Shown here one piece after another: positions 16,519 through 25,958 of a stretch of 64,000 nt of DNA. The stretch is from an uncultured Bacteroidia bacterium. Lineage in GTDB: Bacteria; Bacteroidota; Bacteroidia; Bacteroidales; F082. The notes beneath the pieces were generated by a model, which was given only the letters and a program-made list of their open reading frames with translations, had not been told where the DNA came from and made no database searches. Numbering within the stretch: the stretch's first letter is position 1; the number at the start of each line of letters is the position of its first letter. The stretch lies in assembly GCA_902785755.1 (NCBI GenBank), contig CACZZO010000005.1, forward strand, positions 1 through 64,000. Direction: 5' to 3'. The translations under genes were made by a program, and so were the position numbers.

Positions 16519-17457
16519 ATGAAGAAATTGGCTGTTATCGCTTTCGGCGGAAACGCCCTTTTGAGAAGCGGTCAGAAAGGTACATGCCAGGAACAGATGC
16601 AGAATGTGGCCGACACTTGCCAGTCGCTGCTGCCGTTCCTGAAACAGGGTTATAATTTGGTCATCGGCCACGGCAACGGTCCTCAGGTGGGCAATGTGTT
16701 GCTCCAGAATGAGGCTGGTTTGCAGCAGTTTGGGCTGCCTGCAATGCCGATGGATGTGTGTGGTGCCGAGACCCAAGGCCAAATCGGCTACATGATTGAG
16801 ATGGGCCTCGAAAAGGTCATGGTGAAGGAAAACATCGACCGTAATGTGGTCACCTTCGTGACACAGGTGCTTGTCGACAAAGACGACCCGATGTTCAAGA
16901 ATCCCACCAAGCCGGTTGGACCGTATTACACCAAGGAACAGGCCGAAAAATACGCCGCCGAAACGGGTGCCGTCTACAAGGAAGACCCGAAAGGAAAAGG
17001 CTGGCGCAAGGTGGTTGCCTCGCCAAAACCGATTGACATTCAGAATATTGAATTGGTGAAACGTTTGGCTAATGAGGGCAACATCGTCATCACCGTTGGT
17101 GGCGGTGGTATCCCTGTCATCAAGAAGGACGGCGTGCATGTGGGCGTTGAGGCGGTCATCGACAAGGACTTGGCTTCCGCCATGACTGCCATCAAGATTG
17201 GCGCCGATGAGTTCTACATCCTCACCGATGTGCCGAAGGTCTACATCAATTTCCGCAAGGAAAACGAGAAGGCTTTGGACACCATCACAGTGGCCGAGGC
17301 CAAGCAATATTTGGCTGAAGGTCACTTCACCGAAGGCAGCATGGCTCCCAAGATTCGCGCCGCTGTGCTGTTTGTGGAAGCCACGGGTCATGAGGCCATC
17401 ATCACTGAGGCTACCAAGTTGGGCGATGCTGCTTGCGGCACGCGCATCATTGCATGA
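16519..17457 (+). CDS. arcC: Carbamate kinase
   Basis: The 312-residue protein matches carbamate kinase end to end: AFGGNALLRSGQKGT at the start, IGHGNGPQVGN, the GAETQGQIGYMIE segment, VTVGGGGIPVI, then VIDKDLASA and the FTEGSMAPKIRAA motif near the C-terminus. The enzyme converts carbamoyl phosphate plus ADP to ATP and carbamate, usually in arginine or agmatine fermentation. No arginine deiminase or transcarbamoylase is adjacent; an agmatinase-family gene lies 26 kb away. It is either an orphan or its partners lie outside the window. Confidence 0.95.
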   Translation: MKKLAVIAFGGNALLRSGQKGTCQEQMQNVADTCQSLLPFLKQGYNLVIGHGNGPQVGNVLLQNEAGLQQFGLPAMPMDVCGAETQGQIGYMIEMGLEKVMVKENIDRNVVTFVTQVLVDKDDPMFKNPTKPVGPYYTKEQAEKYAAETGAVYKEDPKGKGWRKVVASPKPIDIQNIELVKRLANEGNIVITVGGGGIPVIKKDGVHVGVEAVIDKDLASAMTAIKIGADEFYILTDVPKVYINFRKENEKALDTITVAEAKQYLAEGHFTEGSMAPKIRAAVLFVEATGHEAIITEATKLGDAACGTRIIA

Positions 17458-17478
17458 AAAGAGTAAGTTTTTTATAGG

Positions 17479-18081
17479 TTAGGTTGGGAACTGCGGGGCT
17501 TTGCTTCGCAGTTCCTGTTTTTGGTAAGCCACGCTCCAAGCATAGCGTTTTTCGCGATTGAGGTGTGTTTCAAGTCGGTAGCCTTTGCCGTCCAACACAT
17601 GATGCAGGTCGTCAATGATTCCAGTGCCGCGCAGTTTCACTACAGCTTCCTTCTTGGTCCAATATTGCGTGAACACCTCGACAGGCTCGCTTGATGCGTA
17701 AATCCATTCAGCCTCAATGGGGTTCATCGTCTTGCGCACAAGGGTGAGATTGTCTTTTCTAAAACTCTCAATATCAATGCCTACAGGAGCAAAATCGACG
17801 ACAACGGCGATGCCGTTTTTGCAATGGCTGAGGTTGAAATGGATGTCAGGATGATGCTTTAGGAACGGCTTTCCATGTTCGTTGAAATCGAAGTCCAAGT
17901 TGCTGATGCCCAATGGTTTCAGCAGCTCTTGCAGCATCAGCCACGACTTCAGGCAGGCGAATTGCCCGAAAAGGTGTTTGTAGCGCAGGGCTTCTATGCG
18001 GCGTTGCCCGTCCACCAATGGCAGCATCCGTTGCACCTCGGCTTCGGTCACTTGGCTCATATCGTCGAAAATGGTCACCAT
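17479..18081 (-). CDS. 4'-phosphopantetheinyl transferase
   Basis: From the ATG at 18081 the product is 200 residues. It has the Sfp/AcpT-superfamily motifs: FNLSHCKNGIAVVV, the magnesium-binding VGIDIESF and the helix FTQYWTKKEAVVKLRG (W-x-x-KEA-x-x-K). The family transfers phosphopantetheine from CoA to acyl- or peptidyl-carrier proteins. No carrier-protein gene is next to it. In-frame ATGs at 18111 and 18132 are upstream of or within the minus-strand -7 box (TATTTTTG, 18099-18106), so they are rejected. It lies divergently from the acyl-CoA synthetase gene. Confidence 0.85.
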   Translation of the reverse strand: MVTIFDDMSQVTEAEVQRMLPLVDGQRRIEALRYKHLFGQFACLKSWLMLQELLKPLGISNLDFDFNEHGKPFLKHHPDIHFNLSHCKNGIAVVVDFAPVGIDIESFRKDNLTLVRKTMNPIEAEWIYASSEPVEVFTQYWTKKEAVVKLRGTGIIDDLHHVLDGKGYRLETHLNREKRYAWSVAYQKQELRSKAPQFPT

Positions 18082-18098
18082 AGCAATTGAATCGGGCG

Positions 18099-18106
18099 CA
18101 AAAATA
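18099..18106 (-). promoter_or_regulatory. -7 promoter box (TATTTTTG) of the phosphopantetheinyl transferase gene
   Basis: The minus strand reads TATTTTTGCG 18 bases before the ATG at 18081. A TATTTTCG at 18223-18230 on the plus strand is the likely counterpart for the divergent synthetase gene. Confidence 0.55.
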
Positions 18107-18247
18107 GTCATTATTGGAAAAATGGGCAGCAAGGCGTTTGGATTTCGTTGAAAAAATCTCCTATTTTGGTTTCAAAATAACCCCTCGTTTGGATAAAAAC
18201 ACGGGTGGAGTGAAATTATCTCTATTTTCGCACCGATTTTCGGTTTT

Positions 18248-20071
18248 ATGGAAAAATACGCAATCAAAGGAAAAAAGGTTCAGGCATTTCCTGACATCCC
18301 GCCTCGCACTTTCGACCTGCTGCCGCGATTTGTGGAGAAATTCGGCAAGAAGAAGGTGATGTTTGCCTGCAAAGTGGAAGGGGAGTGGAAGAAATACATC
18401 GGTCGCGACTTCGTGAAAATGACGGATGTCATCAGCCAAGGCTTGATAGGTCTTGGTGTGGGCAAAGGTGATCGTATTGCATTGATTTCCAACAACTGCC
18501 CGCAATGGAACATGGTGGATTTTGCCGTCCAGCAGATTGGTGCCATTTTGGTTCCCGTCTATCCCACGGCACGCCAAACCGACTACGAGCACATCCTCAA
18601 CCATGCCGCCCCCAAGGTGGTTTTCGTGGAAGGCTCCCTTATTCATAAGAAGGTGAAGAGCATCCTTGACCAGATGCCCGAGCGGCCTAAAGAGTTCGCT
18701 TTCAATCCCGTGGAAGGAATGATGACCTTGCGCGGACTGATGGTTTCCGTCAAAATCGACAAGAAGAGCCAAACTGCCTTGCAAGCCCATAAGGATGCCG
18801 TCAACCCTGAAGATGTGGCCACAATTATCTATACTTCAGGCACTTTGGGCACTCCAAAGGGCGTGATGCTGACGCATAATAATTTGATGAGTTGCGTGGC
18901 ACACTACGGCCCGCATTATCCCGTGCCAAGTTCGCATAAAGTGGTGAGTTTCTTGCCTTTGTCGCATATTTATGAACGCTCGGTGCTATTCACCCATCTT
19001 TATCTCGGCAATTCCACCTATTATGTGGAGAATTTTGGCACCATTATGCGCGACATTGCCGACGTGAAGCCTGAGCATTTCACAACGGTGCCTCGTATCG
19101 TCGAGAAGGTGTATAATGGCTTTATGCGCAAGGGTGATAAACTGACAGGCGTGAAGAAACGCATTTTCCTTTGGGCTTTCAAGCTGGCTGAACGCTATGA
19201 TGAAACGGAAAAGAAACCTCAGCGGGCTTATCGATTCAAATTGTATTTAGCTAATAGATTGGTTTTCAATGAGGTAAGAAAAGCCTTTGGCGGACGCTTG
19301 GAGTTTATTATTTCAGGAGGTGCCAGTTTGCAGCCTCGTTTGGTGCGTTTGTTTGCCGCCATGGACATCCCAATCATCGAAGGCTATGGCCTCACTGAAA
19401 CTTCGCCTGTGATTGCCACCAACAGCCTCGCTTTGGGTGTCATCAAGGCGGGAACGGTGGGTGTGCCTTGCGAAAACGTAACCTTCAAGATTGATTCGGA
19501 AACGGGTGAGATTTTGGTGAAAGGTTCCAGCGTGATGAAAGGCTACTACAAGGACGAGGAACAAACCAAAATCGCCATCGACGAGGAGGGGTATTTCCAT
19601 ACGGGCGACATCGGCGAGTTTGACGAGGACGGCTTGCTGAAGATTACGGGTCGAATGAAGGAGATTTTCAAGGACTCGATGGGGAAGTACATTTCGCCTG
19701 CGCTGATTGAAGGCAAGTTCACAGAGTCGCCATTCATCAACAGCATTATGGTGGTGGGCGAAAACCAGAAGTTTGCTGCCGCCTTGATTGTGCCCAACTT
19801 CGAGCATCTGAAGATTTGGTGCGAGGAGAACCACATTCCTTATACTACAAATACGGAAATGATTAAGGTTAAGGCAGTTAACGACCGTTTCCGTAAGGAA
19901 GTCGATAGTTACAACAAGTTCTTCGGCGACTACGAGAAAGTGAAACGTTTCGAGTTGCTCGACCACGAGTGGACCATTGACGACGGTGAGATGACCCCGA
20001 GCCTGAAAATCCGCCGCAAAGCCATCGCTGAACATTATAAAGACCTGATTGACGGGATGTTTGCGGAGTGA
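18248..20071 (+). CDS. AMP-dependent long-chain acyl-CoA synthetase
   Basis: The 607-residue protein belongs to the adenylate-forming (ANL) superfamily, long-chain fatty acid CoA ligase branch. Visible motifs: the P-loop-like IIYTSGTLGTPKGVMLTH (about 193-210), FLPLSHIYER, the GYGLTETSPV motif (about 379-388), FHTGDIG and the hinge ITGRMKEIFKDSMGKYISP. The third Thr/Ser position of SGTTG is Leu here (SGTLG), a mild variation. It would activate free fatty acids on the cytoplasmic face of the inner membrane. It stands alone as a transcript. Confidence 0.9.
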   Translation: MEKYAIKGKKVQAFPDIPPRTFDLLPRFVEKFGKKKVMFACKVEGEWKKYIGRDFVKMTDVISQGLIGLGVGKGDRIALISNNCPQWNMVDFAVQQIGAILVPVYPTARQTDYEHILNHAAPKVVFVEGSLIHKKVKSILDQMPERPKEFAFNPVEGMMTLRGLMVSVKIDKKSQTALQAHKDAVNPEDVATIIYTSGTLGTPKGVMLTHNNLMSCVAHYGPHYPVPSSHKVVSFLPLSHIYERSVLFTHLYLGNSTYYVENFGTIMRDIADVKPEHFTTVPRIVEKVYNGFMRKGDKLTGVKKRIFLWAFKLAERYDETEKKPQRAYRFKLYLANRLVFNEVRKAFGGRLEFIISGGASLQPRLVRLFAAMDIPIIEGYGLTETSPVIATNSLALGVIKAGTVGVPCENVTFKIDSETGEILVKGSSVMKGYYKDEEQTKIAIDEEGYFHTGDIGEFDEDGLLKITGRMKEIFKDSMGKYISPALIEGKFTESPFINSIMVVGENQKFAAALIVPNFEHLKIWCEENHIPYTTNTEMIKVKAVNDRFRKEVDSYNKFFGDYEKVKRFELLDHEWTIDDGEMTPSLKIRRKAIAEHYKDLIDGMFAE

Positions 20072-20179
20072 TTTTTTCTCTTTTGCAATTGATGTTTTGA
20101 CCTTCGTGCCTGACATTTTTATGTCGCACTTTTGACGGTTGTTGAATTATTGCTACCTTTGCGGCAAAATCAAGAAGTC

Positions 20180-21751
20180 ATGGGCACATACATCAATATC
20201 GGCAATTCAGGATTCCAGAGCGTAATAAACGGTGAATATGTTGACAAATCGGGTTTGATTGCCATTGTCAACATCACGCTTTTTACAGAGCGTCGTTTCA
20301 GCTGTGTGTCGCGTAGCCGTCGTTTCGGCAAGTCGTTGGCGGCCAAGATGCTCAATGCCTATTATGACCAATCGTGCGATTCCAGGGCGCTTTTCGCCGG
20401 TCTTGAAATAGCCAATGACCCGTCATTTGAGAAGCATCTGAACAAGTATCCTGTCATCTTCCTCGACCTGACCAATTTCACCACGCGCTTCAAGGACGAC
20501 AGCATCATGCAGCATGTGCAAAAAGAGCTGATTGACGATGTCCATAAAGCGTTTCCCGACATTCCCGTCATGGACGATGACGATTTGATGGCTTACCTTA
20601 TCCGCGTTACTGATTCCACCCAACAGCCGTTCATTTTCATCATCGACGAGTGGGATGCCATCTGCCGCGAGTTCAAGCCCGACACCCATGTCATGGACGA
20701 TTTTGTCAACTGGCTGCGCCGGATGTTCAAGGGGAGCAATTCGCCACAAGTGTTTGCAGGCGTCTATATGACGGGCATTTTGCCCATCAAGAAATACAAG
20801 ACTGAGTCGGCGTTGAACAATTTCATTGAGTATTCGATGGTGGAGCCTGTAGATATGGCCTCTTATTTCGGATTCACAAAGGATGAGGTAAAAGCTTTGG
20901 CCGAAAAGCATCGGATGGACTTCGAAGAATTGGAAAAATGGTATGACGGCTACCAGATTGGCGACGAGCAATCCATCTTCAATCCTAACTCGGTGATGCA
21001 GGCACTCCGAAGTCGTCGCTGCCGCAGTTTTTGGGCCGCCACAGGTGCATACGATGCCGTGGCGCACTATATCTCAATGAATTACGATGGCTTGAAGGAT
21101 GCCGTGATTAGTATGCTCGCCGAAGAACGCTGCAAGGTCAACCCCACCAAGTTCCAGAATGATATGTCAATCATTCGTAGCAAAGACGATGTGTTCACCG
21201 TGCTTATTCATTTGGGCTACCTTTCATATAATTGGCAAAAAAGTGAGTGCTACATTCCCAACAAGGAAGTGGCGGGCGAGATGGTCAACGCCGTGGAAGC
21301 CAGCAATTGGACTCATGTGATGAACGCCTTGAACGCCTCGGAGCAACTTCTTCAAGCCACGCTTCGCGGGGACGAGGTGGCTGTGGCCCGTGGCGTGGAT
21401 GCCGCCCACGACGAGAACACTAGCATTTTGAGCTACAACGACGAGAACTCGTTGGCTTGTGTGTTGAGCATTGCATATTATTATGCCTCAAACGATTACA
21501 TTATCCACCGCGAATTGGCCACAGGCAAGGGCTTCGCCGACTTGGTGCTCATACCAAGAAAGAATGTGGATTCGCCTGCCATCGTCATAGAATTGAAGTA
21601 TGACAAGGCCGTTGACACAGCCATCGAGCAAATCAAGCGGAAGCAATATCCAGCCAAAATTTTGCAATATACTGACAATCTGCTTCTTGTGGGAATCTCA
21701 TACAATCGGGAATCCAAGCAGCATAGTTGTTGCATCGAGAGGAATGTATGA
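20180..21751 (+). CDS. AAA-ATPase-like protein with C-terminal PD-(D/E)XK domain, paralogue 1
   Basis: The 523-residue product has the AAA-ATPase_like/PDDEXK layout common in Bacteroidota. It has a P-loop variant CVSRSRRFGKSLAAKM (about 36-51), Walker B FIFIIDEWDAI (about 151-161), and a C-terminal nuclease-like pattern GFADLVLIP followed by AIVIELKYDKAVD (D then E-L-K). Biochemical function is not established; such families are abundant accessory genes. A -7 box (TACCTTTG) lies at 20154-20161. It is more diverged from the other two copies (25,959 and 36,522) than they are from each other: it begins YINIGNSGFQSV instead of KYPIGIQTF. Confidence 0.85.
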   Translation: MGTYINIGNSGFQSVINGEYVDKSGLIAIVNITLFTERRFSCVSRSRRFGKSLAAKMLNAYYDQSCDSRALFAGLEIANDPSFEKHLNKYPVIFLDLTNFTTRFKDDSIMQHVQKELIDDVHKAFPDIPVMDDDDLMAYLIRVTDSTQQPFIFIIDEWDAICREFKPDTHVMDDFVNWLRRMFKGSNSPQVFAGVYMTGILPIKKYKTESALNNFIEYSMVEPVDMASYFGFTKDEVKALAEKHRMDFEELEKWYDGYQIGDEQSIFNPNSVMQALRSRRCRSFWAATGAYDAVAHYISMNYDGLKDAVISMLAEERCKVNPTKFQNDMSIIRSKDDVFTVLIHLGYLSYNWQKSECYIPNKEVAGEMVNAVEASNWTHVMNALNASEQLLQATLRGDEVAVARGVDAAHDENTSILSYNDENSLACVLSIAYYYASNDYIIHRELATGKGFADLVLIPRKNVDSPAIVIELKYDKAVDTAIEQIKRKQYPAKILQYTDNLLLVGISYNRESKQHSCCIERNV

Positions 21752-21767
21752 CTTTAGGCAAGCAGGG

Positions 21768-24700
21768 TCATTCCCCGTTTTGTCCCACCAAAAACTTCAA
21801 GTCGTCAATGGTCATAGCGCGGCTGATGTTGCTGCCCGAAAGGAGTGAGTCGGCCAAGTCGCGTTTGGTTTTGTGAAGGCGCAGGATTTTCTCCTCGATG
21901 GTGTGGCGCGAAATCAGGTGATAGACGGTCACGTTCTTGTTTTGCCCGATGCGGTAGGCACGGTCGGTGGCTTGCTGCTCGATGGCAGGATTCCACCATG
22001 GGTCCAAGTGGATGACGTAGTTGGCGTTGGTCAGGTTGAGGCCCAATCCGCCGGCTTTCAGGCTGATGAGGAACACGGGCACCAAGCCGTGCTGGAAATC
22101 GGCCACCATTTTCTCGCGCTTGCGAATAGGCGTTGAACCGTCCAAATAGAAAATCTTGTCCTTGCCGATACGCGCCTCGATTTGGGTTTTGGCCATATCG
22201 AGAAACGAGGTGAACTGGCTGAAAACCAACACGCTGTTTTTCGATTTGACGATTTCTTCCACCAAATCCACGGCGGCGGCGATTTTCGTCGAACCCATTT
22301 TCCAGCCTTTTTCGATGAGGCCGATGGAGCAGGCGGCTTGGCGCAATTTGGTGATTTGGGCAAGAATGTTCACATCCACCTTGTCCTCCGATTGCAAGGC
22401 TTGTTCGGTGGCTTCGCGAAGGGTTTCGTATGCGGTGATTTCGGCATCGGTCAGTTGGATGTCGTGGGTGATTTCGGTCTTTTCGGGCAGTTCTTCAACG
22501 ACTTCGGCCTTGGTGCGACGCAGCATAAAAGGCGTAATCATCCGCTTGAGTTGCGAGCGGCGTTCTTCCACGCCGTCCCGCTCGATGGGCAAGATGTATT
22601 TGTTCATGAAACTGTCGAAGGTGCCGAGCAGCCCCGGATTGAGGAATTGGAACAGGTTCCAGAGTTCCGAGAGGTAGTTCTGGATAGGCGTACCCGTGAG
22701 GATGACGCGGCTTTCGGACTTGAGTTTCATCGCTGATGACGACATTTTCGTGCCTCGGTTTTTGATGGTGTGGGCTTCGTCGAGGCAGACGATGTTCCAT
22801 TGGAGCTTGGTGAGGGCTTCCTCCTCGCGGACAAGCAACCCGTAGGTGGTGAGCACCACGTCGTAGGCTTTGGCGTTGTCGAGAAGGGCGTCGCGGTCCG
22901 AAGATTCGTTAAGGATCTTGACTTCCAACGAGGGCGCAAAACGGTTCAATTCGTTGGCCCAATTGAGCATAACGGAGGCCGGACAAACCACCAATGAAGG
23001 TCCTTTGGCGGCCTTGTGGAGCAGGAATGCGATGGTCTGAACGGTCTTGCCCAAACCCATATCGTCGGCGAGGCAGGCACCCGCGCCCCATTCCGACAGT
23101 CTGACCATCCACTTGAAGCCTTCGCGCTGATAGTCACGCAGTTCGGCTTGCAATGCGCTGGGGATGGCGATTTTCATCTTGGCGGCTTTCTCGATTTTCT
23201 TGACGAGGATGTCCATACCCTTGTCGGCTTTGAGGCTGCCGTCGGTGTTGTGAACGATTTCGGCCAAGGCTCCCACCTGATAGAAGGGGATGCGCACCTT
23301 GCCGTGGCTTTGCTGGGCAAGGCCTTCCAATCGGCGCAGGTATTTGGCCAACTGCTCGCTGATGGCGATGTAGTCGGTCTCGTTCAGCTTGACGAAACGC
23401 TCGTGGTAGATGCCCTGCGAAATCAGGTTGAGGAAATCGAGGGCCGACATATTGTTGCCCCCAATCGTGATGTTGCCTTCCACCTCAAACCAGTTTTCCT
23501 TCGAAACAAGGTTGATGTTGACCAAATCTTTGCTCAACTTGGCCTTCAGGTTCAGCTTTTTGCCTTCGGGCCACTCCATTTCGTAACGGTCGGAATGGTC
23601 GCTCACGAATTCGAGCAGTCCGAGCAGGCTTTCCGGCTCCATTTCGGCTTGGTTCACGGAAACCGAAGTGAGCAATTCCTCTTGCATAAACCCTTTGATT
23701 TCCATAAGGTTGTCTTTTTCGGCCTCAAGGTTGCGCGACACTTGGAAACGCTCGCCGTTGGCTTCGTCGAACACGGTTTCCTGTCCCATTCCGGGCATTA
23801 GGCGGAGTTTGCCGCCTTCGAGCGGATAGGCGAGGATGCTTGCCAAAAAAGTCTCTTTGTCGGGCACGACGCGCAAAAGCAGGCGCGAAAGGCCTTCCTT
23901 TTTCTGCAAGGTGGAGCTGCCTTCTAACAAATCGGAGTGGATTTCGACCTTGTCGGAAATCTGCTCGATGAACTGGAGCAGTTTGGTTTCGGCTTGTTTG
24001 GGAAACATACCCAAATTGATTAACGTTTCGATGATTTTCTGCTCGAAATCAGTGAGTTTGAACACGGTGAAGTGGGTCTTGCTGTCGCGACGGATGATGG
24101 TCGGACTTGCTTTTTCGCGGTAGTATTCGTCTTTTTCGGGCACATTGGTCTTGACCACGAAGCCGTTTTTCGCTTTCTCGATGGCGATGAAGGGCTTTTC
24201 TTCGACGATTTCCACGGGTTGTCGGCCTTTTGTGCTGTTGATGAACACGCGGTCGGAGCCGATGAGTTGCGGAATGGCGTAGCGTCCGTAGATGGAATAA
24301 TAACTGTAGGAGCGCGAGGCGGCGGCAATTTTCTTGTCGGTTTCGTCCATACTATCCAATTCCTGACGCATAAACTTGTCTGTCGATAAGTGCGTCCCGA
24401 CGCTCCAAGCACCGCTTTTCAGCCGGCGTTGCTCCATCGGCTCAATCGACTCGTAATCGCTTATGATATAGATGATTCGCTTGTCGCTTTGGACGGGTTG
24501 GTCGATGCTCTTTTTGGAAACGGCGACTTGCGCGGCCAAGTTCTCGATTACGCTTTCCCAATGCTCTTTCCTATGGATTGAAAACAGGATGGGTTTGCCT
24601 CCAAAGCGTTCCTCAAGTTGTTGGTGGTCAGCGGTTTCATAATAAGGAGAAAGCTCGTGGCGCAGCAAGGCGCATTTAGGGTCGGTAGAGGCTTTGAAAA

Positions 24701-25811
24701 GGCCTTTCTTGACCACATCGGCCAAGCCGAAATACTGGGAGAGCAGCGCGGCAAGATGCCTCGAAATGGTGAGCGCACGGTACGATGAAAGACTGTGTTC
24801 AATATCGCTTTTGAGCCGTTTGTCGTCTTCCGCGTTGATGATTTGGCTGATGATGATGCGGCAAGGATAATGGTCGGCGCCGCCGGTCACATTCTTGTTG
24901 AAGAACTGGTTGGCTTTCTTGAGGGTAGCGGGTGTGTTGGCCTTGGCATAAAAGAGGATGAGGAAGAAGTCGAGCAAGGGATTCTCGTATAGGTTCTTGT
25001 TTTCGGCGGTCTTGTTGCGCAGTTTCAGCGAGGTTTCAAATTGCTTTCCGGCAGCGTCCAAATCGCCGCGATAAACCGATTGGATGGCATCGATGCACAG
25101 CGTCAAATAACTCGGCTCATTGGCTTTCCAAACGGGTTTTGTGCCTTCAAAAAGGAATTGGTATGCTGTCAAAAGGTCTGAAAGACCGTCTTTTGATTTA
25201 GGTTCAAGAGAACCATAATACTCAATGATGTCTTGCAGGTCGCCCAATTGTTTTTCGTCCCAAGCCTCGTGGAGGAGCATATTGTCAAGTCGGTCGAGCA
25301 GCAGTTGCTCCATTTGCTGTAGATTGAGGCTTGCATAGGCGGGAAAGAACTCCTTGTGGCCGAAAAGCGGTTCCAAATAGGGGAGGGGGTTTCGTGTCCA
25401 ATCAGGAAACAGGCGTATGTTGGAGATGATTTTTGGGTCTTGGGTATGGATGGCCTTGGCGATGCGCCAAAGGAAATCATAGATTCCTGATGGCTGGGTG
25501 CGAAGGCTTTCGAGATATTTAACCAGTTCGGGATGGCTCTCCAAAAGCCGCAGGGCGACAGCGAAGTAGTGTTGCGGGTAGGTATTTCCGAAAGGATTCC
25601 AATAACGCGAGCCTAACGAAATGAGGCCGAGGTGGTTAAGTTTTTTCGTGATGTCACGAATCTGCATTTTTGGTATGCCGCGTTGCCTGCAAATATAGTC
25701 CATCGTGCTATCCTGAAGGCCGGAGTCGAGGTAGGTGATGAGGCCGAGGATAAAGAATTCATCGTCGTTGAGTTTTCCCGGCAAGGGCAGAAGTTTTTCC
25801 AAGTTGCTCAT
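21768..25811 (-). CDS. SNF2-family DNA helicase/translocase
   Basis: The 1347-residue protein has a C-terminal SNF2 motor: Walker A ADDMGLGKTVQT (about 917), motif II LDEAHTIKN (about 1008), ILTGTPIQNYLSELW, and a helicase C domain with VFLISLKAGGLGLNLT and DRAYRIGQ. The N-terminal ~890 residues hold no motif I can name; they may hold regulatory modules as in RapA-like or SWIM-associated SNF2 proteins. The enzyme would translocate on duplex DNA and remodel protein-DNA complexes. It is convergent with paralogue 1 (16-base gap) and divergent from paralogue 2, so it stands between two members of one family. Confidence 0.92.
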   Translation of the reverse strand: MSNLEKLLPLPGKLNDDEFFILGLITYLDSGLQDSTMDYICRQRGIPKMQIRDITKKLNHLGLISLGSRYWNPFGNTYPQHYFAVALRLLESHPELVKYLESLRTQPSGIYDFLWRIAKAIHTQDPKIISNIRLFPDWTRNPLPYLEPLFGHKEFFPAYASLNLQQMEQLLLDRLDNMLLHEAWDEKQLGDLQDIIEYYGSLEPKSKDGLSDLLTAYQFLFEGTKPVWKANEPSYLTLCIDAIQSVYRGDLDAAGKQFETSLKLRNKTAENKNLYENPLLDFFLILFYAKANTPATLKKANQFFNKNVTGGADHYPCRIIISQIINAEDDKRLKSDIEHSLSSYRALTISRHLAALLSQYFGLADVVKKGLFKASTDPKCALLRHELSPYYETADHQQLEERFGGKPILFSIHRKEHWESVIENLAAQVAVSKKSIDQPVQSDKRIIYIISDYESIEPMEQRRLKSGAWSVGTHLSTDKFMRQELDSMDETDKKIAAASRSYSYYSIYGRYAIPQLIGSDRVFINSTKGRQPVEIVEEKPFIAIEKAKNGFVVKTNVPEKDEYYREKASPTIIRRDSKTHFTVFKLTDFEQKIIETLINLGMFPKQAETKLLQFIEQISDKVEIHSDLLEGSSTLQKKEGLSRLLLRVVPDKETFLASILAYPLEGGKLRLMPGMGQETVFDEANGERFQVSRNLEAEKDNLMEIKGFMQEELLTSVSVNQAEMEPESLLGLLEFVSDHSDRYEMEWPEGKKLNLKAKLSKDLVNINLVSKENWFEVEGNITIGGNNMSALDFLNLISQGIYHERFVKLNETDYIAISEQLAKYLRRLEGLAQQSHGKVRIPFYQVGALAEIVHNTDGSLKADKGMDILVKKIEKAAKMKIAIPSALQAELRDYQREGFKWMVRLSEWGAGACLADDMGLGKTVQTIAFLLHKAAKGPSLVVCPASVMLNWANELNRFAPSLEVKILNESSDRDALLDNAKAYDVVLTTYGLLVREEEALTKLQWNIVCLDEAHTIKNRGTKMSSSAMKLKSESRVILTGTPIQNYLSELWNLFQFLNPGLLGTFDSFMNKYILPIERDGVEERRSQLKRMITPFMLRRTKAEVVEELPEKTEITHDIQLTDAEITAYETLREATEQALQSEDKVDVNILAQITKLRQAACSIGLIEKGWKMGSTKIAAAVDLVEEIVKSKNSVLVFSQFTSFLDMAKTQIEARIGKDKIFYLDGSTPIRKREKMVADFQHGLVPVFLISLKAGGLGLNLTNANYVIHLDPWWNPAIEQQATDRAYRIGQNKNVTVYHLISRHTIEEKILRLHKTKRDLADSLLSGSNISRAMTIDDLKFLVGQNGE

Positions 25812-25958
25812 TTCGTTTGATGTTGGGGAATGGCGTTGCCAAAGTTGGTCGGCAAAGGTAGTGGTTTTCGCGGAAACTTCCGTTTTGGGGTGGGAAAAAA
25901 TGTTGGTTTTGCGATTTTTTGTTTACCTTTGCGGTCAGAATCCTGAAAAACTATTGCT